Below, in pieces: positions 1 through 8,788 of a stretch of DNA of 64,000 nt. Origin of the DNA: Clostridiales bacterium (GTDB taxonomy: Bacteria > Bacillota > Clostridia > Christensenellales > Aristaeellaceae); assembly GCA_012520375.1 (NCBI GenBank), contig JAAYOH010000015.1, forward strand, positions 31,239 to 95,238, in the 5' to 3' direction. The notes under the pieces were generated by a model. That model ran no database searches. It saw nothing but the letters and a program-made list of their open reading frames with translations, and was not told where the DNA came from. Numbering within the stretch: position 1 is the stretch's first letter; the number at the start of each line of letters is the position of its first letter. A program made the translations under genes and the position numbers.

Positions 1-143
1 ACCCCGCTCTCGATCAGATGCGCGATGCGGTAGGTGAGTACGCGGGTCTTCCCTGACCCCGCCCCCGCCAACACCAGCAGAGGCCCCTGGGTCTGCAATA
101 CGGCCTCCCGTTGGGGCGGGTTCAGGTTATTCAGGTCGATCAT
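1..143 (-). CDS. pcrA: PcrA/UvrD-type DNA helicase, N-terminal fragment
   Basis: Only the first 47 residues lie in the window; the gene runs off the left edge. The product would be a superfamily 1A 3'-5' helicase used in repair and in clearing replication and transcription conflicts. The fragment has the family's Q-motif (LNPPQREAV) and a Walker A loop, AGAGSGKT, at residues 26-33, followed by TYRIAHLI. The ATG lies inside the 3' end of the upstream YerC-like gene (17 bp overlap), so translation is probably coupled. A YerC-PcrA neighbourhood is also known in Bacillus. UvrD, Rep and PcrA cannot be told apart from this piece; PcrA is inferred from lineage. Confidence 0.9.
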   Translation of the reverse strand, partial: MIDLNNLNPPQREAVLQTQGPLLVLAGAGSGKTRVLTYRIAHLIESG

Positions 144-429
144 CCTCGCAGCCCAGCCTTTCAAATACCATTTCATAGCCGCCCTCGCCGTAGTTCAGGG
201 AGCGGTTTACCCGGCTGATGGTGGCGGTGGATACGCCGGTGCGCTGGGCTATCTCGTTGTAGGTCACTTTTTGCCAAAGCAGTTTGGCCACCTCCAACCG
301 CTGGGCCAGATCCTGTATTTCCCGGATCGTCATCAGATCCTCCAGCAGCTGATAACACTCTTCCTCATCCCGCATGCACAAAAAGGCCCTGACCAATAGA
401 TCTGTTTGCGTGGTACGGGTAATGTTCAT
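127..429 (-). CDS. YerC/YecD-type TrpR-like DNA-binding protein
   Basis: A 100-residue, all-helical protein of the TrpR/YerC/YecD superfamily. The helix-turn-helix is at about residues 57-80 ([20 protein letters not shown]). Its Bacillus relative YerC is a chromosomal DNA-binding protein of poorly defined role encoded near pcrA. I chose the ATG at 429 over a GTG at 435 because AAGGGG lies 8 nt before the ATG but only about 2 nt before the GTG. The 3' end overlaps the pcrA start. Binding of tryptophan is not implied: only the fold is shared with TrpR. Confidence 0.9.
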   Translation of the reverse strand: MNITRTTQTDLLVRAFLCMRDEEECYQLLEDLMTIREIQDLAQRLEVAKLLWQKVTYNEIAQRTGVSTATISRVNRSLNYGEGGYEMVFERLGCEDDRPE

Positions 430-516
430 GGACACAGCCCCTTTACTCCCTTTGCCTATCTTTTTCCTTTTGTTAGAATCTATGTATTCTTCCGATTGTT
501 CCTTGGCTCACCCCTT

Positions 517-566
517 ATGTTATCATATCAGGCGCAGTTGCGCAAGCACGCAAAATATGATAAACT
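517..566. promoter_or_regulatory. Overlapping divergent promoters sharing a TTGCGCAA palindrome
   Basis: On the plus strand TTGCGC (538-543) is 17 nt before TAACT-like TAAACT (561-566). On the minus strand TTGCGC (545-540) is 17 nt before TAACAT (522-517). The two -35 boxes overlap in one palindrome, TTGCGCAA. They would drive the XpaC-like gene (+) and the yerC-pcrA genes (-). All boxes are only partial matches to the consensus. Confidence 0.45.
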
Positions 567-607
567 ACGTTTGTTCATTCACTTCATTTGCGATGGGAGT
601 GTTTTGT

Positions 608-1633
608 TTGGCGAAGAAAAAGGAAGGCGGCTTCGACCCGCCGTGGCTTTTGGTAGCAGCTGCTTTTGCATTGCCCCTCCCCATCATCGGCTTTTGGCTC
701 CTGTGGCTGAAGGCCAGGCATCCAAACCGGAACAGCGACAAGGACCAAAAAAAGAGCAGCCCCAGGAAAATGAACACCGGCGCTTTTACCATGATCGGCT
801 TCGGCTTGTTTATCGCCCTGGTCATGAGCGAGGGCAACATCTATGAATTCTCTTCCTTCGGCTGGTCCCTGGCCCTGGGCGGCGTCTGCATGGCCATCTA
901 CAACGTGTTGACCATGCGCCGTAAAAAGCGCCTGGAGCGTCTGGCTGCCATCATCGGCTCCCGACCCTGCATGCCGATCCAGGATATCGCCGACGCCGCC
1001 GGCATCCCCTACAAATCCGTCGTCCGCGACCTCCAGGACATGCTGGATGCAGACGAACTGGTCCCCAATACCGCTTACCTGGACTTGGGCCAGGGCCTGT
1101 ATGTCCGTTCCAGCTCCGACGCACCCCCAAGGCCTGCGCCTGCGCCTACCCCCAAACCCCGCGAAGAACCCTCGCCTGCCGAGGCCTCCTCCGAAGAGTC
1201 GGAGTACCAGGACATCATCCGCCGCATCCGCAGTCTCAACGCATCCATCAAAAACCACCAGGTAGCAAGTCACGTTGCCCAGATCCAGCAAACCGCCTCC
1301 AACATCTTCCATATCATCTCCCGGTACCCCGAAAAAAAGGCCAGCGTACACACCTTCATGAATTACTATCTCCCTACCACCCTGAAGCTCCTGGACACCT
1401 ATTCCACCATGGAAAAGCAGGGCTTCGCGGGCCCCAATATCGAAAGCTCCAAGAAGAACATCGAGCAACTGCTGGGGCAACTGGTCTGGGCCTTTCAAAG
1501 CCAAAACGACCGCCTGTTCCAGGACGATGCCCTGGATATCTCCTCGGACATCAAAGTGATGGAAGCCATGTTGGCGCGGGACGGCCTGGCGAAGAGCGCT
1601 TCCGGGAGTCCTTTCCGACAAACAGAAACATAA
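608..1633 (+). CDS. XpaC-like membrane protein with winged-helix-like middle
   Basis: Predicted 341 residues. The N-terminus has a lysine-rich start and three hydrophobic segments within about the first 100 residues. A winged-helix-like stretch follows near residue 122 (MPIQDIADAAGIPYKSVVRD), then a proline-rich linker at about 175-200 and a C-terminal helical domain (SRYPEKKA, YYLPTTLKLLDTYS). That C-terminal domain resembles the XpaC / 5-bromo-4-chloroindolyl phosphate hydrolysis family, often encoded beside TelA-like proteins in Bacillota; its biochemical role is unclear. I prefer the TTG at 608 (GGGAG 8 nt upstream, giving MAKKK); ATGs at 593 and 557 lack a good ribosome site. Confidence 0.7.
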   Translation: MAKKKEGGFDPPWLLVAAAFALPLPIIGFWLLWLKARHPNRNSDKDQKKSSPRKMNTGAFTMIGFGLFIALVMSEGNIYEFSSFGWSLALGGVCMAIYNVLTMRRKKRLERLAAIIGSRPCMPIQDIADAAGIPYKSVVRDLQDMLDADELVPNTAYLDLGQGLYVRSSSDAPPRPAPAPTPKPREEPSPAEASSEESEYQDIIRRIRSLNASIKNHQVASHVAQIQQTASNIFHIISRYPEKKASVHTFMNYYLPTTLKLLDTYSTMEKQGFAGPNIESSKKNIEQLLGQLVWAFQSQNDRLFQDDALDISSDIKVMEAMLARDGLAKSASGSPFRQTET

Positions 1634-1673
1634 GCGAAGTACCCACGCATATAGCAAATGCGCGTTAATCTGC

Positions 1674-1706
1674 AAGACCGCCTGGGGAAAGTACCTGGGC
1701 GGTCTT
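1674..1706. terminator. Inverted repeat between convergent genes
   Basis: AAGACCGCC (1674-1682) pairs perfectly with GGCGGTCTT (1698-1706), between the convergent XpaC-like and deaminase genes. Neither side has a strong T-tract, so it may act as a weak bidirectional terminator. Confidence 0.5.
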
Positions 1707-1729
1707 AGATTGAATTCGTTTCGTTATAC

Positions 1730-2989
1730 TCAGATCACGCCCAGTTCCCGGGCGGCCTCCAGCGCCTTTCCCTTGACCTCCTCCGGATCCAGTGTCAAGA
1801 ACTGTCCGTCTCTATACAGCACCTTTCCCTGCACCATGCTCATGGTCACGTTCAGCCCCTGGGCTGCGTACACGATTGCCGCGGGGATGTCCGGCATGGG
1901 GATCAGGTTTTCAGCGCTTCCGTCCAGCAGGATCATGTCCGCCTGCCTGCCCTCTTCGATGAGCCCGGCATCCCAGCCAAGGGCTTCGGCTCCGCTGCGG
2001 GTGGCCATGGAGATGGAATCAGCCGCGTTCAAAGCCGTTGGGTCCCCTGTCAAGCCCTTTTGCAGGATGCTTGCAAGTCGCATATCCCCCATCATGTCCA
2101 GGGTGTTATTGCTGGAGGCGCCGTCGGTGCCCAGGGCTACCTTCACCCCGGCCTTTCGCATGCGTTCCACGGGGGCGAAACCGCTGGCAAGTTTCAGGTT
2201 GCTGGCGGGGTTGTGGACCATATACGCTCCGCTGTCCGCCATCAGCCGGATGTCTTCGTCGTTCATATGGACGCAATGGGCGCACAGGGTGCGGCTCGCG
2301 AGCATTCCCATGTCGTAGAAATAACGAGTTGGGGTGACGCCCCGGCGTTCCAGACAGCCATCCGTCTCAAAGCGGGTCTCGGACATGTGCACATGGAAGC
2401 CGGCGCCCAATTCATTCCCCACTTCCACCGCATGGCGCACCATCTCAGAGGTAGAAGTATACTCCCCGTGCACGCCCATGCTCACCCGGATTTTCCCCTC
2501 GCCTTTCTCGTGCCAGTTTCGATACAAAGTCCGGACACTGTCCACCTCTTTGATGTTCATGCAGCCCCGGGACAGGTTGACCCGTATGCCGCTGTCCAGG
2601 GCGGCCCGGCCCACCTCTTCCTCAAAGAAATACATGTCTGCATAGCCCAGGCATCCCCGCATCAACATTTCCATGTTTGCGTGCATGGTTCCCCAGTACA
2701 CGATCTCCGGGGTCAGGTTCGCCTCGATGGGCCAGATCATATGCAGCCAGTCATGAAGGTTCAGGTCGCTGCCCACGCCTCGTTCCAGGGTCATGGCTGC
2801 GTGGCAATGCCCGTTATAGAAACCGGGCATCAGGATCCCGCCCCCTCCGTGGATATGTTGCGCCCCATCCGCCGGGGGACAGGCAGCACGGTCTCCGGCG
2901 TACAGGATCCGGTCGCCTTCCACCAGCACGGCGCCATCCTGAAAACTCTCCTTCCCCGTGTACAGCGCCACGTGGTCGATCCGGATCAT
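1730..2989 (-). CDS. mtaD: S-adenosylhomocysteine/methylthioadenosine deaminase-type amidohydrolase
   Basis: A 419-residue cytoplasmic metal-dependent hydrolase of the ATZ/TRZ-MtaD branch. Metal ligands are visible: HCH in PGFYNGHCHAAM, HVHMSETR in the middle, and the late aspartate in LGTDGASSNN. Family members deaminate SAH, MTA or 5'-deoxyadenosine. The gene starts one nucleotide after the ahcY stop (TGATATG), so the two are almost certainly co-translated. This suggests SAH is the relevant substrate, giving S-inosylhomocysteine, but that is inference from context. It is the last gene of the minus-strand SAM cluster. Confidence 0.85.
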   Translation of the reverse strand: MIRIDHVALYTGKESFQDGAVLVEGDRILYAGDRAACPPADGAQHIHGGGGILMPGFYNGHCHAAMTLERGVGSDLNLHDWLHMIWPIEANLTPEIVYWGTMHANMEMLMRGCLGYADMYFFEEEVGRAALDSGIRVNLSRGCMNIKEVDSVRTLYRNWHEKGEGKIRVSMGVHGEYTSTSEMVRHAVEVGNELGAGFHVHMSETRFETDGCLERRGVTPTRYFYDMGMLASRTLCAHCVHMNDEDIRLMADSGAYMVHNPASNLKLASGFAPVERMRKAGVKVALGTDGASSNNTLDMMGDMRLASILQKGLTGDPTALNAADSISMATRSGAEALGWDAGLIEEGRQADMILLDGSAENLIPMPDIPAAIVYAAQGLNVTMSMVQGKVLYRDGQFLTLDPEEVKGKALEAARELGVI

Positions 2990-2990
2990 A

Positions 2991-4232
2991 TCAGTTGCCC
3001 TCTCCGATATAGGCCTGTTGCTCGGGGGTCAGCGTGTCGATGTGTATCCCCAGGGTTTTGAGCTTCATGGTGGCCACCAACCGGTCGATCTCTTCGGGGA
3101 CCGGGATGGCGCCCTTCAGGTCTTTGTAGTGTTGGGACATATACCGGGCACACAACACCTGCAGAGCAAAACTCGTATCCATGATTTCGGCAGGATGTCC
3201 GTCCCCGGCAGCTAAGTTCACCAGTCTGCCTTGGGCCAGAAGGTATATCTTTTGGCCGCCGGGCAGCTCATACCCTTCGATGTTGTTGCGGGCGGTCCAG
3301 GTTTTTACCGCCATCTCCCGCAACCCCTTCACATCCACTTCCACGTCAAAGTGGCCCGCATTGCACAGCACGGCCCCATCCTTCATGGTGGCCATGTGCT
3401 CCCTGGTGATGACATCTTTGCAGCCCGTCACCGTGAGGAACAGATCCCCCACTTTGGCGGCCTCTGCCATGGGCATCACATCGAAGCCGTCCATGACAGC
3501 CTCCACTGCCTTGAAGGGGTCGGTCTCGCAAACGATGATCCGGGCACCCATGCCCTTCAGCCGCATGGCAGCGCCCTTTCCGCACCAACCGTAGCCTGCC
3601 ACAACTGCCTTCTTTCCGGCGACCACCAGGTTGGTGGTGGTGTTGATGCCGTCCATCACCGACTGGCCGGTGCCGTAGCGGTTGTCAAAAAGATACTTCA
3701 TCTGGGCGTCGTTCACGCAGATCATGGGGAAGGTCAATTCCCCTTTGGCTGCACGCTGCTTCAACCGCATGACGCCGGTTGTCGTCTCTTCCCCGCCGCC
3801 CATCAGGTTTTCTGCCAGATCGGGGCGCTCGTCCAGCAAGATCTGGGTCAGGTCGCCTCCATCGTCTACGATCAGGTGGGGCTTGCAGGACAATGTGCGG
3901 ATCAGATGCTCGTGGTACTCCTCTTCCGTGGCATCATACCAGGCATTCACGGCGACACCTTCCAGCGCCAGGGCCGCAGCCACGTCGTCTTGGGTGGACA
4001 AGGGATTGCAGCCCGTGGCAAATACCTTTGCCCCTCCTGCCTTGAACAGGAGAGCCGTGCGGGCCGTCTTGGCTTCCATATGAATGGACATGGCGATGGT
4101 CAATCCCTTGAAAGGCTGTTCCTTGATGAATTGCTCTTCCAGTACCGCCAGGATGGGCATGTTGGAGCGCACCCAGGCAATCTTTTTTGCGCCCTGAGGG
4201 GCAAGATCGTAGTTTCGAACCATGGATTCCAT
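2991..4232 (-). CDS. ahcY: Adenosylhomocysteinase-family hydrolase (short form)
   Basis: A 413-residue NAD-dependent hydrolase of the S-adenosylhomocysteine hydrolase family, which releases homocysteine from the SAM by-product. Recognisable family signatures are KTARTALLFKAGGA, RYGTGQSVMDGINTTTNL with the following Rossmann loop VAGYGWCGKG, and NAGHFDVEVD. It is the short archaeal/thermophile-like type. It ends AYIGEGN and lacks the lysine/tyrosine-rich NAD-contacting tail of long eukaryotic and proteobacterial enzymes. Tight coupling to a downstream SAH-type deaminase raises the possibility that the true substrate is S-inosylhomocysteine, as described for the Methanocaldococcus homologue. 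It starts 4 nt after ispDF. Confidence 0.93.
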   Translation of the reverse strand: MESMVRNYDLAPQGAKKIAWVRSNMPILAVLEEQFIKEQPFKGLTIAMSIHMEAKTARTALLFKAGGAKVFATGCNPLSTQDDVAAALALEGVAVNAWYDATEEEYHEHLIRTLSCKPHLIVDDGGDLTQILLDERPDLAENLMGGGEETTTGVMRLKQRAAKGELTFPMICVNDAQMKYLFDNRYGTGQSVMDGINTTTNLVVAGKKAVVAGYGWCGKGAAMRLKGMGARIIVCETDPFKAVEAVMDGFDVMPMAEAAKVGDLFLTVTGCKDVITREHMATMKDGAVLCNAGHFDVEVDVKGLREMAVKTWTARNNIEGYELPGGQKIYLLAQGRLVNLAAGDGHPAEIMDTSFALQVLCARYMSQHYKDLKGAIPVPEEIDRLVATMKLKTLGIHIDTLTPEQQAYIGEGN

Positions 4233-4236
4233 ATGT

Positions 4237-5397
4237 TTATCCTCCTATCATTGCGACGGCGTATGCCGATATTCCCTCACCACGGCCAACATAGCCCATG
4301 TGTTCCGTGGTGGTCGCCTTTATATTGACCCGGCTCGTGTCCAAGTGCAGCAGGCCCGCGATGGCGTCGCGCATCCCGTCCATGTGAGGGGACAGTTTGG
4401 GAGCCTGGGCCACCAGGGTAAGGTCGACGTTTACGGTGTGCATCCCCGCCTCATACAGGCGCTCCCGTACCTGTTCCAGGAGCAAGGTAGAACGGATCCC
4501 CAAGGTGTCGGGATCATCATCGGGGAATATCCGTCCGATATCTCCCAAGCCGGCTGCCCCAAGGAGCGCATCCATCAGGGCATGCAATGCCACATCCCCG
4601 TCGGAATGTCCCAGCAGCCCCTTGTTGTGGGGGATCAAAATCCCTCCGAGGTACAGCCCCCGCTCCGGCACCAGCCGGTGTGCATCAAAGCCATGGCCGA
4701 TTCGAAGGCTCCCCGCCAGCTGCTTTTCCATCGCTTGAAAGTCCTCCAGGGTCGTGAGCTTCTTGTTGGCCATCCCTTCCCTCGTCACCGAGAGGTGTAC
4801 GGGTTCGCCATAGTGTTCCAATAGTGCAGCATCGTCCGTGGCAGAAAACCCGTCAAGAACAGCCTGCCGATGGGCATTCAGGATGGAGGAAAATCGGAAC
4901 ACCTGAGGGGTCTGCACTGCTCGCATTTGGGCTCGCCTTGGGGTGGACAGCGCCCTATTCTCTTCATCCACGAACTTTACGGTGTCCACCAACCAGGTGG
5001 ACGCTACGCCGCTGCCAAACCGCTCCGCATCAGCCACCGCTTTTTGAATGACTTCAAGGGGAACGAAAGCCCGTGCCGCATCGTGTATGGCCACCAGATC
5101 AATCCCCTCGGGCAGCGCCAGGAGGCCATTCAGCACGGACTGCTGGCGGGTCTCCCCCCCGAACGCCAGTTTGGCCACCAAGGGCAAGGGCCCCGTCCTC
5201 CTGATGAGCCGGGCGTATTCCGCTTCGTCCTCCCGGGAGATTACCAGCGTGATCCCTTCAAAGCAGCCGCTTTGCCAAAGCCGCTGAACGCTTCGCTCCA
5301 GGGCTGACCTTCCGTTGATGGGGTAAAAAACTTTGTTGATGGGCAAATTCGCCCGCTCGCCCCGCCCCGCGGCCACCAGGATCGCCCAGCACCTCAT
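4237..5397 (-). CDS. ispDF: Bifunctional IspD-IspF isoprenoid enzyme
   Basis: A 386-residue fusion catalysing two steps of the MEP pathway. IspD (about 1-225) makes CDP-methylerythritol and IspF (about 232-386) cyclises the phosphorylated product. IspD shows LVAAGRGER, K22, FGGETRQQSV and the HDAAR motif at 105-109. IspF shows IGHGFDAHR with metal ligands D238 and H240, LLGHSDGDVALHALMDALLG with H272, and KATTTEHMGYVGRGEGI. Its start overlaps the rqcP stop (ATGA). No intervening IspE is present. Fused IspDF is best known in Alphaproteobacteria but also occurs in some Clostridia. Confidence 0.95.
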   Translation of the reverse strand: MRCWAILVAAGRGERANLPINKVFYPINGRSALERSVQRLWQSGCFEGITLVISREDEAEYARLIRRTGPLPLVAKLAFGGETRQQSVLNGLLALPEGIDLVAIHDAARAFVPLEVIQKAVADAERFGSGVASTWLVDTVKFVDEENRALSTPRRAQMRAVQTPQVFRFSSILNAHRQAVLDGFSATDDAALLEHYGEPVHLSVTREGMANKKLTTLEDFQAMEKQLAGSLRIGHGFDAHRLVPERGLYLGGILIPHNKGLLGHSDGDVALHALMDALLGAAGLGDIGRIFPDDDPDTLGIRSTLLLEQVRERLYEAGMHTVNVDLTLVAQAPKLSPHMDGMRDAIAGLLHLDTSRVNIKATTTEHMGYVGRGEGISAYAVAMIGG

Positions 5398-5696
5398 CCG
5401 GTGATCACCCGATACATCCCGGCGGCGTCGGACTTGAGTACGTGCTCGGAAAGGGTGACCACTTCATACTGATTCAACCGCTCCCCGAAACGCACTGACA
5501 CAATGTCCCCCACGCGAACCTCGGCGCCTGCCTTGGCTACCTTGCCGTTGAGCATGACATGCCCGGTAGCACAGGCTTCATTTGCCATCGATCTGCGCTT
5601 GATGATGCGGGAAACCTTCAGATATTTGTCCAGCCGCATGGACTTGGTCATTGCGGGACCTGGTTTCGCCTGCTGGCGCTTGTCCTGCCTTCCCAT
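5394..5696 (-). CDS. rqcP: RqcP/YabO S4-domain RNA-binding protein
   Basis: A 100-residue S4-domain protein of the RqcP (YabO, Hsp15-like) family. In Bacillota RqcP stabilises the P-site tRNA on the 50S subunit during RqcH-driven alanine tailing in ribosome quality control. The S4 core is RLDKYLKVSRIIKRR with HVMLNGKVAKAGAEVRVGD. The start has GGAGGT six nt upstream. The order mazG-hup-rqcP is the standard clostridial neighbourhood. A basic N-terminal extension (GRQDKRQQAK) precedes the S4 core. Confidence 0.9.
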   Translation of the reverse strand: MGRQDKRQQAKPGPAMTKSMRLDKYLKVSRIIKRRSMANEACATGHVMLNGKVAKAGAEVRVGDIVSVRFGERLNQYEVVTLSEHVLKSDAAGMYRVITG

Positions 5697-5726
5697 GCTT
5701 GCACCTCCGGATACTTTAAATCAATA

Positions 5727-5753
5727 GACGGAGCACGACTCAGGTGCTCCGTC
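5727..5753 (-). terminator. Intra-operon hairpin between hup and rqcP
   Basis: A perfect 10-bp stem, GACGGAGCAC/GTGCTCCGTC, with a 7-nt loop. On the minus strand it is followed by the modest T-rich stretch CTATTGATTT. It could partially terminate after the abundant hup message or protect its 3' end. Confidence 0.45.
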
Positions 5754-5785
5754 CGCTCCACTGGTCGATTCCCGGTCGTTCGTCC

Positions 5786-6055
5786 TTACAGGGCGGCTTT
5801 CAGGGTCTTGCCTGCCCTGAAGACGGGCGCCTTGCTCTCCGCAACTTCCACGGGTTCTCCGGTCTGGGGATTGCGGCCGGTATAGGCGGGACGTACGCGG
5901 ACTTCAAAGGTGCCAAAACCGGTAAACTGGACCTTACCGCCGTTTTGCAGTTCCTCGGTGATGGTGCCCAGAACGGCATCCATGGCGGCGGATGCCTGGG
6001 CAGTGGTCAAACCGGCTTTCTTCGCGACGATCCCGATGAATTCTGACTTTTTCAT
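5786..6055 (-). CDS. hup: HU-family nucleoid protein
   Basis: An 89-residue histone-like DNA-bending protein of the HU/IHF family. It begins MKKSEFIGIVAKKAGL and carries the signature GFGTFEVRVRPAYTGRNPQT, whose proline-tipped arm inserts into the minor groove, and ends RAGKTLKAAL. The start at 6055 is preceded by GGGAGGAGAACAACC; the longer upstream reading is not supported. There are 90 nt between mazG and hup, so hup may also have its own promoter. Confidence 0.97.
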   Translation of the reverse strand: MKKSEFIGIVAKKAGLTTAQASAAMDAVLGTITEELQNGGKVQFTGFGTFEVRVRPAYTGRNPQTGEPVEVAESKAPVFRAGKTLKAAL

Positions 6056-6145
6056 GGTTGTTCTCCTCCCAAATTCGTGCTTCCTTACGCATAAGCCTTT
6101 ATCATTTCTCTGCGGGCAAGCCATATTCCTGCCATATAAAAAATT

Positions 6146-7357
6146 TTACACAAGTTCCTCCAGAACTTTCTTCAGGGCGTGTTCTCCGTCAATCCCCTTC
6201 AAGGAGGCTTCCCGGCACAGTTCCAACAGTTTCTCGCCAAGGACCCGTTCCTCCTCTGGGGATGGCGAAACTCCTCCCCGATATACGCCCAATTTCTTGA
6301 ACATTTTCTGAGCCCGCATCAGGGCGGGAAGGCCCGAAGCGATAGCCCTGACGGCCTCCGCGCCATCTTTTTGCCCCTTCTCCCTGCGCTTTTGTTCCTC
6401 CCAGATCTCCTCTGGCGCCCTTCCCTTCTGCCCGCCAAAAACGTGGGGATGACGGCGCAGCATCTTTCGGCAGATACCCGTGGTGATGTCGTCCAGATCG
6501 AATTCCCCGTACTGTTCCGCCACATTTGCATGGATGAACACCTGCCACAGAAGATCTCCAAGTTCTTCACAAAGGGCATCCGGGTCTGCCTTTTCAATGG
6601 CGTCCGATACCTCCCATGCCTCCTCCACCACATAGGGCCGCAGTCCCTCATGGGTTTGCTCCCGGTCCCAAGGGCAGCCATCGGGGCCCCGCAGGATCGC
6701 GGCAATGCGTTTCAACTCGTGCATGCCCAGGCGATCCAACCCCTTCAGGTCCGGGCAGGGAGGGGCATAGGCGCAACTGGTGTGGTTGTAGGTCTCTTGC
6801 CGATCCAGATCTTCCAAGGAGATGGGCAGGATAACGCTATCCTGCATCAGCATCACCTCTGTCTCCGGGGGATAACGCCGCATCAGCGCCAACTTTACCT
6901 CCGAAGCCAGGGGAGCGGATGTGATCTCCCGCACCAGGGCACCTTCCCCCGCCTCCACGATGGCATCATCCAGGTCACAGGCGGCAAACAGGCGGGTGGG
7001 CCCCAGGGTCCTGGCAAAAAGGCTTCCCTCCAGGGGCACTCCTGGGATCATCCGGGCATCCGGATGAAGGGCCAACAGCCCGGCGACGCTCTCGTCACGA
7101 ATATCCAGTACGCCATATACCACATTGCCCTTCAGCCCCGCTACGTAGCGGATAATGGCCTCGTTCAGCTGGTCGAAGTCCTCCGCTCCTTGGTACAGGG
7201 CGTCCAGGGTCTCAAAGGGGATGCCCTTTTTCCTCAGGTACTCCGTGGCGCCGCACTGCCCGGTACGAAGGACGATGCGGGCGTCCTCAGAAAGGGCTTC
7301 CATAGCCTCCAAGGTCAAATGCTCCTTTTGGAGGCCCAGTCCCAGGATCGTCAGCAT
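6146..7357 (-). CDS. mazG: MazG-family NTP pyrophosphohydrolase with N-terminal methylase-like domain
   Basis: A 403-residue YabN-type fusion. Residues 1 to about 180 resemble the tetrapyrrole methylase fold ([15 protein letters not shown]), and about 205-400 form the MazG domain that hydrolyses non-canonical or excess NTPs. MazG metal residues are visible as [13 protein letters not shown] and [20 protein letters not shown], preceded by [15 protein letters not shown]. Its first codons overlap the 3' end of metK by 7 nt. The role of the methylase-like half in this family is not settled. Confidence 0.92.
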   Translation of the reverse strand: MLTILGLGLQKEHLTLEAMEALSEDARIVLRTGQCGATEYLRKKGIPFETLDALYQGAEDFDQLNEAIIRYVAGLKGNVVYGVLDIRDESVAGLLALHPDARMIPGVPLEGSLFARTLGPTRLFAACDLDDAIVEAGEGALVREITSAPLASEVKLALMRRYPPETEVMLMQDSVILPISLEDLDRQETYNHTSCAYAPPCPDLKGLDRLGMHELKRIAAILRGPDGCPWDREQTHEGLRPYVVEEAWEVSDAIEKADPDALCEELGDLLWQVFIHANVAEQYGEFDLDDITTGICRKMLRRHPHVFGGQKGRAPEEIWEEQKRREKGQKDGAEAVRAIASGLPALMRAQKMFKKLGVYRGGVSPSPEEERVLGEKLLELCREASLKGIDGEHALKKVLEELV

Positions 7358-8550
7358 CGTATCTGTCCTTTCCGTTCCAACTCTTTCAGATTTTCCTGCA
7401 GGATCTTCACATGATCCGCCTTTTCCCAGGGCAAATCCAGATCAAGCCGGCCAAAGTGCCCGTAGCTGGCGGTTTGGGCGTAAATGGGCCGCCGCAGGTC
7501 CATACGGTCTATGATGGCCGCCGGACGGAAATCAAAGGACATCTTCACCAGACGCGCCATCTCGTCATTGGGGAGGACGCCGGTTCCGAAGGTGTCCACG
7601 GTAACGGACACGGGTTTCGCCACGCCAATGGCGTAGGCCAGGCCGATCTCGCAGCATCGGGCCAAGCCGGCTGCCACCAGATTCAGGGCAGCATGGCGGG
7701 CCGCATAGGAAGCGGAACGATCGACCTTGGTGGGATCCTTCCCGGAGAAGGCGCCGCCCCCGTGGCGGCCATAGCCGCCGTAGGTGTCAACGATGATCTT
7801 CCGGCCCGTCAATCCCGAATCTCCCTGAGGCCCGCCGATGACAAAGCGGCCCGTGGGGTTGATGAGATAGCGGGTCTCATCATCCAGCCACTTTGCCGGG
7901 ATGGCGCGACGGATCACCTTTTCCAGCACGTCTTCCGTGATTTGCGATAAGGTAACGTCCGGCGCGTGTTGGGTAGAGACCACAACGGTGTGGACCCGCA
8001 GCGGTATGCCATCCCGGTACTCCACCGTCACCTGGGCTTTGCCGTCGGGCCGTAGGTAGGGGATTTCCCCGTCCTTCCGCGCCTGGGCCAATTGTCTTGT
8101 GAGTCGATGGGCCAGGGCGATGGCAAGGGGCATATATTCCGGGGTCTCATCCGAGGCGTAGCCGAACATCATGCCTTGGTCCCCGGCGCCGATGTCAAAT
8201 ACATGCTCCGCCCTGCCCTCCAGGGCATTGTCTACCCCCATGGCGATGTCCGATGACTGTTCGTCCACGGAGACCAGCACTGCACAGGAATTGCCATCAA
8301 AACCATACTTGGCCCGGTCATAGCCGATCTCCAGCACCTTTTGTCGGGCGATCTTGTCGATGGACACATAACTTTTCGTGGTAATCTCCCCCATGACCAG
8401 GATCATGCCCGTGGTGGTGGCGCATTCGCAGGCTACCCGGGCCATGGGGTCCACTTTCAAAATTGCATCCAGGACCGCATCGGAGATCTGGTCGCAGATC
8501 TTGTCGGGATGCCCTTCGGTCACCGATTCCGAAGTAAACAGAGTACGCAT
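7351..8550 (-). CDS. metK: S-adenosylmethionine synthetase
   Basis: A 399-residue enzyme making SAM from methionine and ATP. Signatures: [13 protein letters not shown] at the N-terminus, [28 protein letters not shown] and the catalytic lysines within them. AAGGAGG lies 7 nt before the ATG. It is the first gene behind a SAM-I riboswitch with an intrinsic terminator, so high SAM should stop transcription before this gene. Downstream genes follow with short gaps or overlaps. Confidence 0.98.
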   Translation of the reverse strand: MRTLFTSESVTEGHPDKICDQISDAVLDAILKVDPMARVACECATTTGMILVMGEITTKSYVSIDKIARQKVLEIGYDRAKYGFDGNSCAVLVSVDEQSSDIAMGVDNALEGRAEHVFDIGAGDQGMMFGYASDETPEYMPLAIALAHRLTRQLAQARKDGEIPYLRPDGKAQVTVEYRDGIPLRVHTVVVSTQHAPDVTLSQITEDVLEKVIRRAIPAKWLDDETRYLINPTGRFVIGGPQGDSGLTGRKIIVDTYGGYGRHGGGAFSGKDPTKVDRSASYAARHAALNLVAAGLARCCEIGLAYAIGVAKPVSVTVDTFGTGVLPNDEMARLVKMSFDFRPAAIIDRMDLRRPIYAQTASYGHFGRLDLDLPWEKADHVKILQENLKELERKGQIRC

Positions 8551-8567
8551 ACAATAACCTCCTTGTC

Positions 8568-8594
8568 AAAAGAAAAACGGGCTCGATGAGCCCG
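8568..8594 (-). terminator. Expression-platform terminator of the SAM riboswitch
   Basis: On the minus strand CGGGCTCATCGAGCCCG forms a compact GC-rich hairpin followed by TTTTTCTTTT, ending about 17 nt before the metK start codon. It is placed as the OFF-state terminator of the upstream SAM-I aptamer. Confidence 0.9.
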
Positions 8595-8610
8595 GGTGTC
8601 AACGCCGCGC

Positions 8611-8711
8611 CTCATCTTTCAGCCATAAATCAGGCTGCGGGAATTGGCACCGGTCACGCTGCGCCGGTTGCCGGGTTTCATCGGGCCCGTCCCTCGACCA
8701 CTCTGGATAAG
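8611..8711 (-). promoter_or_regulatory. SAM-I (S-box) riboswitch aptamer
   Basis: Read on the minus strand it starts CTTATCCAGAG (8711-8701) and continues GTGGTCGAGGGA, GGCCCGATGAAACCCGGCAA, and closes with AAAGATGAG. These are the hallmark S-box segments. The P1 helix pairs CTTATC (8711-8706) with GATGAG (8616-8611). High SAM should stabilise the aptamer and allow the following terminator to form. Confidence 0.95.
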
Positions 8712-8756
8712 GCATTATCCATTTTTCTATGAAACTATAGGCTAAAGCCCATTTGT

Positions 8757-8765
8757 ATTATACCA
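8757..8765 (-). promoter_or_regulatory. Extended -10 promoter of the metK leader
   Basis: TGGTATAAT on the minus strand is a TGN extended -10, about 40 nt before the riboswitch P1. No good -35 is seen 16-18 nt upstream, which fits the extended -10 class. Confidence 0.6.
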
Positions 8766-8788
8766 CCTTATGCCCTTTTTCACACGCT

